Below, piece after piece: positions 42,287 through 50,358 of a stretch of 50,358 nt of DNA. Numbering within the stretch: the stretch's first letter is position 1; each line of letters begins with the position of its first letter. The notes under the pieces were generated by a model. That model worked only from the letters and a program-made list of their open reading frames with translations, was not told the origin of the DNA and did no database searches. Both the position numbers and the translations under genes were made by a program. Source of the DNA: Candidatus Tumulicola scandinaviensis (GTDB taxonomy: Bacteria > Vulcanimicrobiota > Vulcanimicrobiia > Vulcanimicrobiales > Vulcanimicrobiaceae); assembly GCA_003140835.1 (NCBI GenBank), contig PLLA01000094.1:166-50523 (forward strand). The letters are read 5' to 3'.

Positions 42287-42829
42287 CTATTTTGGAGCGG
42301 GTGTCGGAGTTACCCAACCTTCCGAAAATATCGTCGCGCGCAAGTCGCCTTCAAGGCTCCTAAACGCGTTACCTTGCGCGTCGTCGAGTTGCACCTGGCC
42401 GCCGGAGGCGATCGTTCCGAGGGTGGTCGTTACGCCGCAGCGTACGACGGTTATGGCGTCTTCCGGGCCGTCGATATACCCTATGTTGGGGGGCGCCGGA
42501 CGCAAGCGGAGTTCAAAGAAGCGATCGCGTTCGAGCGTCGCAACGACATCGCGAAACGCGCGCTGAGGATCGACGGCGACGAAGTTGCCGATGAGCTTTA
42601 CCGAGCGCGTGGCGTTGAGCGTAGCCATCGCCCGTCTCCCTGGCTCTGCACTGCGCGGAGTCAGGCGCGCTTCATAGCGAAACCGTGGGTAAAGCGGTTT
42701 TACCAGCGAATATTGGGTGACCGACACGTAGGTGATATCTTCGTACGACGGCGCGGCCCCGTCGTTGCATGCGGCCGCCACGGGAATCGGCACGAGGCAG
42801 GCGGCTAACGTGAGGTCGCGGACCCACAT
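42287..42829 (-). CDS. Exported protein of unknown function, perhaps DUF6438-like
   Basis: 180 residues with a signal peptide (TLAACLVPIPVAAACNDGAA). The mature part reads YVSVTQYSLVKPLYPRFRYE, NATRSVKLIGNFVAVDPQRA, FRDVVATLERDRFFELRLRP and DAITVVRCGVTTTLGTIASG. The order 'strand, FxxVVATLExDxFFxL, then TVVRxGVxxT' recalls DUF6438, but this is from memory and weak. It lies 45 nt after the sedolisin-like gene and 42 nt before the serine hydrolase gene. Confidence 0.72.
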   Translation of the reverse strand: MWVRDLTLAACLVPIPVAAACNDGAAPSYEDITYVSVTQYSLVKPLYPRFRYEARLTPRSAEPGRRAMATLNATRSVKLIGNFVAVDPQRAFRDVVATLERDRFFELRLRPAPPNIGYIDGPEDAITVVRCGVTTTLGTIASGGQVQLDDAQGNAFRSLEGDLRATIFSEGWVTPTPAPK

Positions 42830-42874
42830 ATGCTTAAAACGTGCCTGCTACCGGGCGCGTGACGCGCTGTTGGC

Positions 42875-44038
42875 CTAGAACGCCCTCACGCCATTGGGCG
42901 ATCCCCATCCACCGGTCGTCGAGTAGCGCACGTACTTTCCGCCGCTCTTGAGACGATACAGATATTGCTGATGCTCCTTTTGCCAAAACGTTCTTCCGCC
43001 ATCTTGCATGCCGGCATTGCCGGCCAATCCGAAGACGCCGGCCAGGAACGGCGTCGCGACGCCCGTCCCACCGACGACGAACCAGCCGCCGTACCCGTAC
43101 GTGTCGTACTCTGCGACCCCTGTGTTTGGATCGCCGACGGCCGACACGTCGTTCGCCAGGCGGAACGCGCAAGCGGTATCGTGCTGCCATCGTGGCTTTG
43201 GCTCGGTCGTGCATCCGCCGCCCGAAGCTTTCCACACGCTCTCAGTCCACCCGCGCTTACCACCACCGCCGCGGCTGAGGCTCGTACCGCCCACGGCCAC
43301 GACCGTCCCGAAGGCAGCCGGTTCGCCGACGCCTTGGCCACCATCGCCCGCGCTTCCAAGATACGTCACGCCGCTGGTATCGAACGAGGATCGCTTTAGA
43401 CCGGTGCCGGTGAAACCGTTGCTGACGACGTGTGCGCCCAGCGTTACCGCCTCGGCTTCGGCCGTTTGAAGATCGCTCGCGCCGCTGGAGTCGGCCTCAA
43501 CCAGATAGATGGTGCAAAGCGGACAGCTCGCGGAAACCATCTCGCTGTCGAGGTCGATCTCGACGCCCCACCCGGTATTGGGCGCCGGGTAGTTGCCCGT
43601 CTGTCCGTTCTGGTTGTACTTCACCAGATTTGCCGGTGGCAAACCGAATTCCGCACGGTAAGCGGCAACGTCGGACGCGACGTTGGGATTGTCATAAGCA
43701 TCGACGATCGCAACGATCTGCCCCGCGCCGTCCGTCGACGACGGGAGGTTGTATGCCGCTTGGAGATCGGCCGGTCCGTAACCCGAAACGTCCGGCCGAA
43801 GACCCGGAACAACGTCGGTCCGAATCAGTGCGTCGCACGTTGCCGTTCCGAACCCTCGACCGACGCACGCCGGGACTGCGGTATCGCCGGCCTTTGCGCG
43901 CACGGGTGCCTGCATTTCCGCGCCGGTTTGGGCGATCGACGGCATGCTGGTGGATGCGCCGCTGCCGTTGCATCCCGCGAGTACGGCAACCGCCGTCACC
44001 GCACTCAAACGGTAACCTAACTCGCTTGCAATTCTCAT
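42875..44038 (-). CDS. Sedolisin-like (S53) lipoprotein lacking the catalytic serine
   Basis: 387 residues with a lipobox VAVLAGC (C23). The fold is clearly S53/kumamolisin-like: GQIVAIVDAYDNPNVASDVA, GWGVEIDLDSEMVSASCPLC with E160 and D164 at the catalytic Glu/Asp spacing, LGSAGDGGQGVGEPAAFGTV with D232 at the oxyanion Asp, and NDVSAVGDPNTGVAEYDTY. The nucleophile motif, normally GGTSxxxP, reads GGTGVATP with Gly at 326 (GGC codon). The segment between GAHVVSN and SAGD is shorter than usual, and the C-terminal calcium-site region is reduced. It is therefore probably not a peptidase; a binding or structural role is an inference. It lies 43 nt after the phosphoesterase gene. Confidence 0.88.
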   Translation of the reverse strand: MRIASELGYRLSAVTAVAVLAGCNGSGASTSMPSIAQTGAEMQAPVRAKAGDTAVPACVGRGFGTATCDALIRTDVVPGLRPDVSGYGPADLQAAYNLPSSTDGAGQIVAIVDAYDNPNVASDVAAYRAEFGLPPANLVKYNQNGQTGNYPAPNTGWGVEIDLDSEMVSASCPLCTIYLVEADSSGASDLQTAEAEAVTLGAHVVSNGFTGTGLKRSSFDTSGVTYLGSAGDGGQGVGEPAAFGTVVAVGGTSLSRGGGGKRGWTESVWKASGGGCTTEPKPRWQHDTACAFRLANDVSAVGDPNTGVAEYDTYGYGGWFVVGGTGVATPFLAGVFGLAGNAGMQDGGRTFWQKEHQQYLYRLKSGGKYVRYSTTGGWGSPNGVRAF

Positions 44039-44081
44039 AGCATCACCTCTGTGCGCGGTCGCTCCGCGCATTCGCACTTAT

Positions 44082-45434
44082 TTACTGATCGTCGGGAACT
44101 TGGCCGCTGCTCGAAAAATGATGGTGGATAAAAAAATCAGCCGGATGCGGCGCCTTGATTTGGACGAAAGCGCGGGGCTTCTGCGAAAAGTCAAAGCAGT
44201 CGGCGGCGGGCGAATTGGCCCGCGCGTCGGCAGCCGCCATTTGGGGAAGGCCGTAAAGATCCTCGGCGAACCGCAGCATGCTCGCCGTTTCAAACTGCAC
44301 GTGCGATACGTGATCTTTCTTCGCGTACGGTGAAATGACCAACAGGGGAACGCGGAATCCCACGCCGTCGTAATCTTCGAAGGGCGGCGCTACGTGATCG
44401 TACAGACCGCCCCAATCGTCCCACTGGACGAAGATAGCGGTGGAGTTCCAAAATTGGCTTTTCCCTACCGTATTAACGATGGCGGAAACCCACGACGGAC
44501 CATAGCCGCCGCCGCATTCGTTATGGTCGGACTCCGCGCATTCCGGCGTAATCCAGGTAAAGTTGGCGAGTTTGCCAGCCCGGACGTCGGTGATAAACTT
44601 CCAGTTGGGGGAGATGACGTTGTTCCGCCAATCCGGCCCGCGGAAGATGTGCTTTATCGCCTGATAGCCCGACCACGTGCCGCCGTTGCCGCCGCCGTCA
44701 TTGTTGTACTGCACCGCGTAAAAGCGCCAGGTCAGGTGGGCTGAATCCAGCTCGTCGCCGAGGGTCGTGTAATCGAAGCACGCTTGTTGCCGGGTACCGC
44801 CTGGGTCGCGATTCTGGGTGATCGTGGATATCGTGTCGGACGCACCACCTCCGCAGCCCCACAGTGGTCCGGCGGGTAAATCGACGCTCGACTGCGCTTG
44901 CGCGGCGATGGCGTACTGATGCGCTACGAAGCTCTCGTCGAGCTGCGACTGGAACATTCTGTCGCCGACGACCCACTCGTGCGCCATATCGAAATAGGGT
45001 TTGGACTCGCTCTGCGGCACGTACACGTATTGCGGATTGGTCGGGCCGCCGTATGACTCTTCGTTGTTGAAGCCGTTCATCTGGCAGTTGGTTCCCGGCA
45101 GGCTTCCGGTTCCGTTGCAGGCGGAAAACATCGCGTACGCCGAGTGGTCGATTTGGTAGCGCTTCGCCAGAGACAATGGTTGCAACGCGATCGTTTGCCC
45201 GGAAGAGTTCAATCCCTGAGAAACCGTATCCGCGCCGGGATAGCCTTGGAAGAGATTGTCGAAGCTGCGGTTCTCTTGGACGATGTAAACCACGTGCGTG
45301 ATTTTCCCGGCACCGCTCCCACTAAGATTTCGCACGATGGTTTCGGGTTGTGTCGACTGCAAGGGCGGCTGCGCTCCGGATGCGCACCCGGCAGCGGCGA
45401 AGATCAGCACAAACGGGATGGATCGCAACTTCAT
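44082..45434 (-). CDS. Secreted phosphoesterase (phospholipase C / acid phosphatase family)
   Basis: 450 residues from ATG 45434 ([20 protein letters not shown]), with lipobox AAAGC (C17). PF04185-type motifs: [20 protein letters not shown] (metal and nucleophile block), [57 protein letters not shown] (second metal block) and [20 protein letters not shown]. The enzyme should release phosphate from phosphate esters or phospholipids outside the cell. It is an intact relative of the broken gene at 4970-6699. It has propeller and protease-like lipoprotein genes on either side, all leftward. Confidence 0.92.
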   Translation of the reverse strand: MKLRSIPFVLIFAAAGCASGAQPPLQSTQPETIVRNLSGSGAGKITHVVYIVQENRSFDNLFQGYPGADTVSQGLNSSGQTIALQPLSLAKRYQIDHSAYAMFSACNGTGSLPGTNCQMNGFNNEESYGGPTNPQYVYVPQSESKPYFDMAHEWVVGDRMFQSQLDESFVAHQYAIAAQAQSSVDLPAGPLWGCGGGASDTISTITQNRDPGGTRQQACFDYTTLGDELDSAHLTWRFYAVQYNNDGGGNGGTWSGYQAIKHIFRGPDWRNNVISPNWKFITDVRAGKLANFTWITPECAESDHNECGGGYGPSWVSAIVNTVGKSQFWNSTAIFVQWDDWGGLYDHVAPPFEDYDGVGFRVPLLVISPYAKKDHVSHVQFETASMLRFAEDLYGLPQMAAADARANSPAADCFDFSQKPRAFVQIKAPHPADFFIHHHFSSSGQVPDDQ

Positions 45435-45722
45435 GCGGATGGTTTCCGCCACACGGCAGCGTGGCCCTTGCAGGCGGCCCACAACGGAAATCATTGCTAG
45501 CTCGTTACGGTCGATCATTCTGATGGCGCTGTTCGTTCCGGTGCAACAGGTTGCATCAAAATTGCACGGTTCGGCATCCGCAAAGGGCGACAAAAGGGTC
45601 ACGGGAATCTCGGACCGCATAACCCTGACCATCAAGACGCAATGCACCCCGGTGGGCGCCGACACCCTGCGGCGCTATAGCGGGTCAAGCCTTACGGGCG
45701 CGTTGGTGCTCTAGCGCGTCGG
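45435..45722. other. Intergenic region between propeller and phosphoesterase genes
   Basis: 288 bases with no credible gene: the open frames through it are upstream extensions or shadows. It likely carries a promoter for the phosphoesterase, but no convincing -35/-10 pair or hairpin was seen. Confidence 0.5.
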
Positions 45723-47150
45723 TTAGAGGCCGAAGGCGTACAGCTTGCCGTCCCAGGCGGCGACGTAGACGCGGCCGTTTACGACGGTCGGTTCTGCGAC
45801 GATAGAATCGTTGATGGTCGAGCCGCTGTTCCACAGAATCCCGCCGGTCGAGGCGTCGACGGCGTACAGCGCGTTACCGCCGTTCGCGTAGACGATGCCG
45901 CCGGCAACGGATGGTACGGAGTCCCCACTACCACCGATTGCGGTCTGCCAACCCTGCGTTGCTTTGCAACCTGGATGCGTATCGAGGCGCGTTAGGCCGG
46001 ACGGAACGTTTACGAACAGTGCATTGCTCGAGGACAAATACGCGGCGGTTGCAAGGCTGCCGCCGAGGTTCAGCTTCGATCCGAAACGACCGTTTTGCAG
46101 ATGCGTCCGGTCTACCGTAAAGAAGGCGCCGTCTTTGCGTTCGAAGGCGGCACAGCGGCTGCCGCCCGACTTGTACAGTACGGGAGTCGTTCCGATGTCG
46201 AGATCGCCGTTGAGATTGCTTTCCGGCTGTTCGTCCGCGACGAAGCCTAACGACTGAGTCAACTCAATGATGCTGTCGCTGTACTGACCCTTCTCACCGA
46301 GCTTGCCGAGCGAATTACCGACACCAGCATAGAGGTTGCCGTTTGTTGGATCGATCGATTCGCCACCCCAACTCCAGACGCCGTTCCCGTAGTACTGATG
46401 TCTGTCGGTCACGAGCTGGAACGTCGAGATTGACTCCGTACTAACGTCGACTGCATTTATCGTCCCGTAATAAAGGTTGTCGTCGCAGTGGCTAGCCGTT
46501 GGGTAATACAACGTCGAGTTGGTTGCGTCGAGCAACAGGCCGCTCCAAACATGGTTGTGAAGCGGTTTTGTAAACACGCGCAGCGGCGGGAACGCCGGAT
46601 CTTGTGCGCCCGTTGCGATTTTGAAGGCCCACAGCTTACCCGCGCCATCGATAACGTAGACGCGGCCTTTTTCGTGGTCGATCGTCGGCGCGCTCGTGAC
46701 GCCGTTCGAAGCGCCGCCAAAACAGCCGGATGAGGTCTTTCCGAGATGCTTCCTCCAAAGCACCGTTCCGGCTAGGGCGTCGACTGCGGTAAAAGTGCCG
46801 TCTTCGTCACCCGCAAACACGACTTGCGTCTTTTTCTGGTTCGGCAGCGTAATGTTGGCGGCTACGATCGGCTGCGTGTTGCTGACGGCTGAACCCAGTG
46901 AGACCGACCATTGGGGCTTAAGGCCTTTCACGGTCGTGGCCGTCAGCGTCTTTTCATAGTGATTGTCGCTCCAACGCTGCCTGTTGAACCCGAAGGTCGG
47001 CCAATCGATCGCCGACGGTGCGGCTGTCGGCAATCCGGGTCGCGCGAGCTGGGGTAACGGGGAGGTGGCCGCTGCGTTGCGACCGGCGCATCCGGCCAGT
47101 TGACCCGCAACGATCAACCAGACGAGAACGAGTTTAAGCGAGCCATGCAT
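45723..47150 (-). CDS. PQQ-type beta-propeller lipoprotein
   Basis: 475 residues; GGGAGGG lies about 9 nt before the ATG. Signal peptide with lipobox QLAGC (C21). The propeller repeats are plain: FAGDEDGTFTAVDALAGTVL-WRKHLG, GRVYVIDGAGKLWAFKIATG, YYGTINAVDVSTESISTFQL, GGIVYANGGNALYAVDASTG-GILWNSG and GRVYVAAWDGKLYAFGL at the end. The 'AlDa.TG..lW' pattern is that of PQQ/YVTN-type propellers, but no PQQ-dehydrogenase catalytic residues are evident. It may present or bind something at the envelope with the phosphoesterase downstream. Confidence 0.9.
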   Translation of the reverse strand: MHGSLKLVLVWLIVAGQLAGCAGRNAAATSPLPQLARPGLPTAAPSAIDWPTFGFNRQRWSDNHYEKTLTATTVKGLKPQWSVSLGSAVSNTQPIVAANITLPNQKKTQVVFAGDEDGTFTAVDALAGTVLWRKHLGKTSSGCFGGASNGVTSAPTIDHEKGRVYVIDGAGKLWAFKIATGAQDPAFPPLRVFTKPLHNHVWSGLLLDATNSTLYYPTASHCDDNLYYGTINAVDVSTESISTFQLVTDRHQYYGNGVWSWGGESIDPTNGNLYAGVGNSLGKLGEKGQYSDSIIELTQSLGFVADEQPESNLNGDLDIGTTPVLYKSGGSRCAAFERKDGAFFTVDRTHLQNGRFGSKLNLGGSLATAAYLSSSNALFVNVPSGLTRLDTHPGCKATQGWQTAIGGSGDSVPSVAGGIVYANGGNALYAVDASTGGILWNSGSTINDSIVAEPTVVNGRVYVAAWDGKLYAFGL

Positions 47151-47520
47151 GCGTCGGCCCTCCCGGTGCCAGAACGCATTCGACTCCGCTCTTCTGCCAC
47201 CTTGCGTAACGAGATGGCGTTATGGAATGCAGACACGATAGTACGCGCCACGGTTTCCAGGAGGATTCAGCGCAATACTGTATTATCGGCGCGAGCGGCT
47301 ACGAATCAAAGGCAGCCAATACAACTGGGCACGCTCTACAGCATCGCGCCGTAGAAGTTGAGACTTTGCGTTTCATGTGGATTTCGGTCGAACGCTGACG
47401 GTCATTGCACCGCATGGCTCGAAGGTGCGGAACGGACACCTGATTCCGCATCGGCGGCATTGGACGGCACTGATAGCCATGCTCGACGGAGAGTAACGCC
47501 TCGAGCACGAAACGCGACCC
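47151..47520. other. Divergent intergenic region
   Basis: 370 bases between the propeller lipoprotein and the cyclase-ATPase gene. No gene, RNA or repeat was recognised. It must include promoters for both directions; the ribosome-binding site of the leftward gene is at its edge, and none is obvious for the rightward one. Confidence 0.5.
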
Positions 47521-50265
47521 ATGGCGACTCAGGTAGAGTCGGGACCGCCGGCCTCGGCTCGCCCTACCGGCGTCGTCACGTTTCTGTTTTCGGATATCGA
47601 AGGCAGCACCGTGCGCTGGGAGCGCGAGCGCGAAGCGATGGCCGCCGCCCTCGCACGGCACGATGCGCTGATGCGCGCAGCGATGCAAGCCCGCGGCGCG
47701 TACGTCTTTAAAACGATGGGCGACGAGTTCTGCGCAGCCTTCGCAACCGCGTTCGATGCCATCGCCGCAGCGCTCGACGCCCAGCGCGCGCTGGCCCACG
47801 AAGACTTCTCCGCAGTCGACGGACTGCGCGTGCGCATGGCGCTGCACGCGGGCAGCGCCGACGAGCGCGACGGCGACTACTTCGGCCCAACGGTCAATCG
47901 CGTCGCGCGGCTGCTGGCGATCGGCCACGGCGGCCAGGTGCTCCTCTCGGGAGCCTGCACGGAACTAATTGGCGATGAGCTGCCGCCACAGTGCAGCCTG
48001 CGCGATCTTGGCGAGCACCGGCTCAAGGATCTCGCGCAGCCCGAGCGCATCCACCAGTTGCTTGCGCCCGAACTGCTCGCCGATTTCCCGCCGCTGCGTT
48101 CGCTCGAACACCTCTCGAATAACTTGCCGGCGCAGGTGACCTCGTTTATCGGTCGCGAGACCGAGATCGCCGAGATCACCGCGCTGATCGAACAGCACCG
48201 CTTGGTCACGCTGGTCGGTTCGGGCGGCGTCGGCAAGACGCGCCTCTCTTTACACGTTGCAGCCGATCTTATTGACGACTTCAGCGACGGTGTATGGTTT
48301 GTCGAACTCGCGCCGCTGAGTAAGGGCGAGTACATCCCAACGACCGTCGCGTCGGCGCTGGGCATCACACTCCCATCCAAGGGCGATCCGGTCGAGAACC
48401 TCGCGCGCGCGCTCAAAAGCAAAGAGTTGCTGCTCGTCTTCGACAACTGCGAGCATCTAGTCGAGCCCGCTGCGCGCGTGATCTCGGCAATCCTGCACGG
48501 CTGTTCCAAGGTCAAGGTTCTGGCATCGAGCCGGCAAGGGCTGGGAGTCGCTGGCGAAGTGACGCACCAAGTACCCTCGCTCGACCTTCCCACAGGCATC
48601 GCGCTCTTCGTCGAGCGCGCACGGGCCGCGAGCGCAACGTTCTCGCTCACCGACGAGAACGCGCCGATTGTCGCCGAGATCTGCAGCCGGCTCGACGGCA
48701 TTCCACTCGCGATCGAGCTCGCGGCTGCGCGGGTGAAGATGCTCGGCGTCAAACAACTGCGCGACCGGCTTGACGAGCGGTTCCGCGTGCTCACCGGCGG
48801 CAGCCGCGACGTGCTGCCGCGCCAGCAGACGCTGCGTGCGATGATCGATTGGAGCCACGAGCTGCTCGACGAGCGCGAGCGGGTGCTCTTCCGGCGCCTG
48901 GGGATCTTCGTCGACGGATTCGCGCTGGAGGGAGCGGTTGCGGTCGGAAGTGATGAGAGTCTCGATGAACTCGATGCGTTCGACGTGCTGGCGTCCTTGG
49001 TCGATAAGTCGCTGGTGCTGGCCGAGCCGCAGGGCGATGCGGTGCGCTACCGGCTGCTCGAATCGACGCGCGCCTATGCATTGGAAAAGCTCGACGAGGC
49101 GGGCGAGCGCGATCTCGTTGCGGGGCGCCATCTGCGCTATCTGCGCGACCGCTTCGCGGAGTTGCGGGAAGGGTACGAGCGGACCGCGCGATCTTCCGAT
49201 CTCTTTGCGGCGCTGCAGATTGAACTGGAGGACGTGCGTTTTGCGCTCGACGGTGCGCTGGCGCGTTCGGCGGTTATCGACGGCGGCGAGTTGCTTGCAA
49301 ACATTTACGCAAGTTGGCAAGTCATCGGGCTCGACGCTGAAGGGATGGCACGGTGCGAGGCGTATCTCGCGACGCTCACGGCGGACCAGTCGCGGCTGCG
49401 CGCTCGGCTGTCAACCACGTTGTCGGCCTTGCTTGGCCTTTCCGGCCACAAGATGCGCGCATTGGAGCTAGCGACGCAGGCGGTCGAGCAGGCGCGGGCA
49501 AGCGGCGCTACCTCGTCGCTCGCCTGGGCGCTGTGTTACTATGCGCTTGCGGCGACGTACCTCCATCGGTTTGACGATGCCGAGCGAGCGTTAGCGCAAG
49601 CCGAAGCGATTCCGGGGACCTCGGCTCCCCTTCGCATTGGCTTACTCAATGCGCGTGCAGTCTTCAGCCTGTTTCGTGGCGATAGTGAAACGGCCACGCG
49701 CATGTACGAGCAGCTTCGAAAGGAGTGGCGCTCGCTTGGAAACACCCGTGGAGAACTGAATGTGGCGCTCAGCCTCGCAGAGGTCGAACATGCGCGCGGT
49801 CAGACGCAGCGAGCGATCGCCATCGTTCGCGAGATCCTTCCGGCGGTGCGGTCCGGTGCCGATACGAACCTGCTCGCCGACTTGCTCCACAACCTCGCGG
49901 GCTACGTCGTCGCGGTGGACGATCTTCCGGGCGCGGTCGCAGCGGCTCGCGAGGCGATCGGGATCCGAGCCACGCGCGAGCCGGACCATGCCCACGTCGC
50001 GATTGCGATCGAGCATTTGGCGCTCGTCTTCGCGTTGCGCGGCGATCGTGCGCGCGCGGCCACGCTCGAAGGCTACGCAAACGCCGCGTTAGCGCGACAC
50101 GGATACCCGCGCGAGTTCACCGAGACGACGACGCACGACCGCCTCACCACACTTTTGCGCGAGGGACTCGCGCCCGACGAACTCGCACGACTAATCGCAG
50201 AGGGCGCTGCACTTACGCCAGAGGCTGCGATCGCACTCGCATTTGAGGAAGACAAGCCGCCTTAG
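47521..50265 (+). CDS. Class III adenylate/guanylate cyclase fused to a STAND ATPase and TPR repeats
   Basis: 914 residues. N-terminal cyclase domain (about 15-190): FLFSDIEGST with metal-binding D25, YVFKTMGDEF with D68, and TVNRVARLLAIGHGGQVLLS. A STAND/NB-ARC-like ATPase follows: FIGRETEIAEITALI, Walker A GSGGVGKT (233-240), LLLVFDNCEHLVEPAARVIS, ASSRQGLGVAGEV, and DGIPLAIELAAARVKMLGVK. The remainder (about 560-900) is helical TPR-like repeats. This layout is common in AfsR-type signalling proteins, but no LuxR or SARP DNA-binding domain is seen at the end. It probably makes cAMP or cGMP under control of the sensor ATPase; the signal is unknown. ATG 47521 is chosen; no clear ribosome-binding site. 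Confidence 0.92.
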   Translation: MATQVESGPPASARPTGVVTFLFSDIEGSTVRWEREREAMAAALARHDALMRAAMQARGAYVFKTMGDEFCAAFATAFDAIAAALDAQRALAHEDFSAVDGLRVRMALHAGSADERDGDYFGPTVNRVARLLAIGHGGQVLLSGACTELIGDELPPQCSLRDLGEHRLKDLAQPERIHQLLAPELLADFPPLRSLEHLSNNLPAQVTSFIGRETEIAEITALIEQHRLVTLVGSGGVGKTRLSLHVAADLIDDFSDGVWFVELAPLSKGEYIPTTVASALGITLPSKGDPVENLARALKSKELLLVFDNCEHLVEPAARVISAILHGCSKVKVLASSRQGLGVAGEVTHQVPSLDLPTGIALFVERARAASATFSLTDENAPIVAEICSRLDGIPLAIELAAARVKMLGVKQLRDRLDERFRVLTGGSRDVLPRQQTLRAMIDWSHELLDERERVLFRRLGIFVDGFALEGAVAVGSDESLDELDAFDVLASLVDKSLVLAEPQGDAVRYRLLESTRAYALEKLDEAGERDLVAGRHLRYLRDRFAELREGYERTARSSDLFAALQIELEDVRFALDGALARSAVIDGGELLANIYASWQVIGLDAEGMARCEAYLATLTADQSRLRARLSTTLSALLGLSGHKMRALELATQAVEQARASGATSSLAWALCYYALAATYLHRFDDAERALAQAEAIPGTSAPLRIGLLNARAVFSLFRGDSETATRMYEQLRKEWRSLGNTRGELNVALSLAEVEHARGQTQRAIAIVREILPAVRSGADTNLLADLLHNLAGYVVAVDDLPGAVAAAREAIGIRATREPDHAHVAIAIEHLALVFALRGDRARAATLEGYANAALARHGYPREFTETTTHDRLTTLLREGLAPDELARLIAEGAALTPEAAIALAFEEDKPP

Positions 50266-50358
50266 CCTGATCGCCCGTAGCCACGCACCGGCAGGGGGGC
50301 TTGTTTTAAAGCGCCTTAGCTCCGAAGTGACAGTGCCGGGATAGATACCGTATTCCGC
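50266..50358. other. Window end, no gene seen
   Basis: The last 93 bases after the cyclase gene hold no recognisable feature; a run of six G's is present, but no clear terminator hairpin with a T-tract. Confidence 0.5.

Noticed and set aside
1-50358. CRISPR arrays, insertion sequences, prophage or rRNA/tRNA genes
   Set aside because: No spaced direct repeats, transposase or integrase motifs, inverted-repeat ends or RNA genes were recognised on reading both strands.

Overview
The window (50,358 bp, GC-rich) looks like a chromosomal segment of a diderm, hopanoid-producing bacterium. A TonB-dependent receptor and many exported lipoproteins show an outer membrane. The RpoB N-terminus, present from its start to residue 468, aligns from memory most easily with the compact Bacillus-type protein. 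The mix of hopanoid genes, HAF-repeat lipoproteins, AcpA-type phosphoesterases, beta-propeller lipoproteins and a cyclase/STAND/TPR regulator reminds me of Candidatus Eremiobacterota (WPS-2) or a related lineage. That placement is an inference from memory and not a computed result.

Layout. 1-2.0 kb: 5' end of rpoB (minus strand) with its own sigma70-like promoter, then a small DUF6582-like gene. 2.07-9.26 kb: a stretch in which four of five genes are broken (TonB receptor, phosphoesterase, YncE-like propeller, histidine kinase); only the response regulator is intact. 9.3-26.1 kb: a large hopanoid/isoprenoid region. A ten-gene leftward unit (lipoprotein, prenyl-synthase-like, fni, stalk-domain protein, hpnC, hpnD, hpnE, shc, hpnH, hpnA) has several overlapping start/stop codons. 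It is separated by an unrelated three-gene module (HAF lipoprotein, AraC regulator, CPBP protease) from a second leftward pair, hpnG-dxs. Together these cover MEP-pathway entry (Dxs), IPP/DMAPP balance (Fni), squalene formation (HpnCDE), cyclisation to hopene (Shc) and side-chain extension (HpnH, HpnG, HpnA).

26.2-33.0 kb: accessory genes (two lipoproteins, a 5'-truncated efflux-adaptor remnant, an FAD amine oxidase, an FMN alpha-hydroxy-acid oxidase, OsmC, a DHA2 drug exporter). 33.0-36.8 kb: three glycosyltransferases and a NUDIX hydrolase. 36.7-41.1 kb: small housekeeping-type genes (GNAT, DUF3465-like, polysaccharide deacetylase, RNase HI-like, histidine phosphatase, rhodanese), several overlapping tail to tail. 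41.1-47.2 kb: a leftward run of exported proteins (PQQ-type propeller lipoprotein, phosphoesterase, a sedolisin-like protein lacking its catalytic Ser, an unknown protein, a beta-lactamase-like serine hydrolase). 47.5-50.3 kb: a large adenylate/guanylate cyclase-STAND ATPase-TPR protein.

No rRNA, tRNA, CRISPR array or insertion sequence was recognised. The most interesting points are the hopanoid locus with its uncharacterised co-operonic partners (including a prenyl-synthase homologue lacking the canonical Asp-rich motifs), the clustered gene decay at 2-9 kb, and the apparently protease-dead sedolisin lipoprotein.
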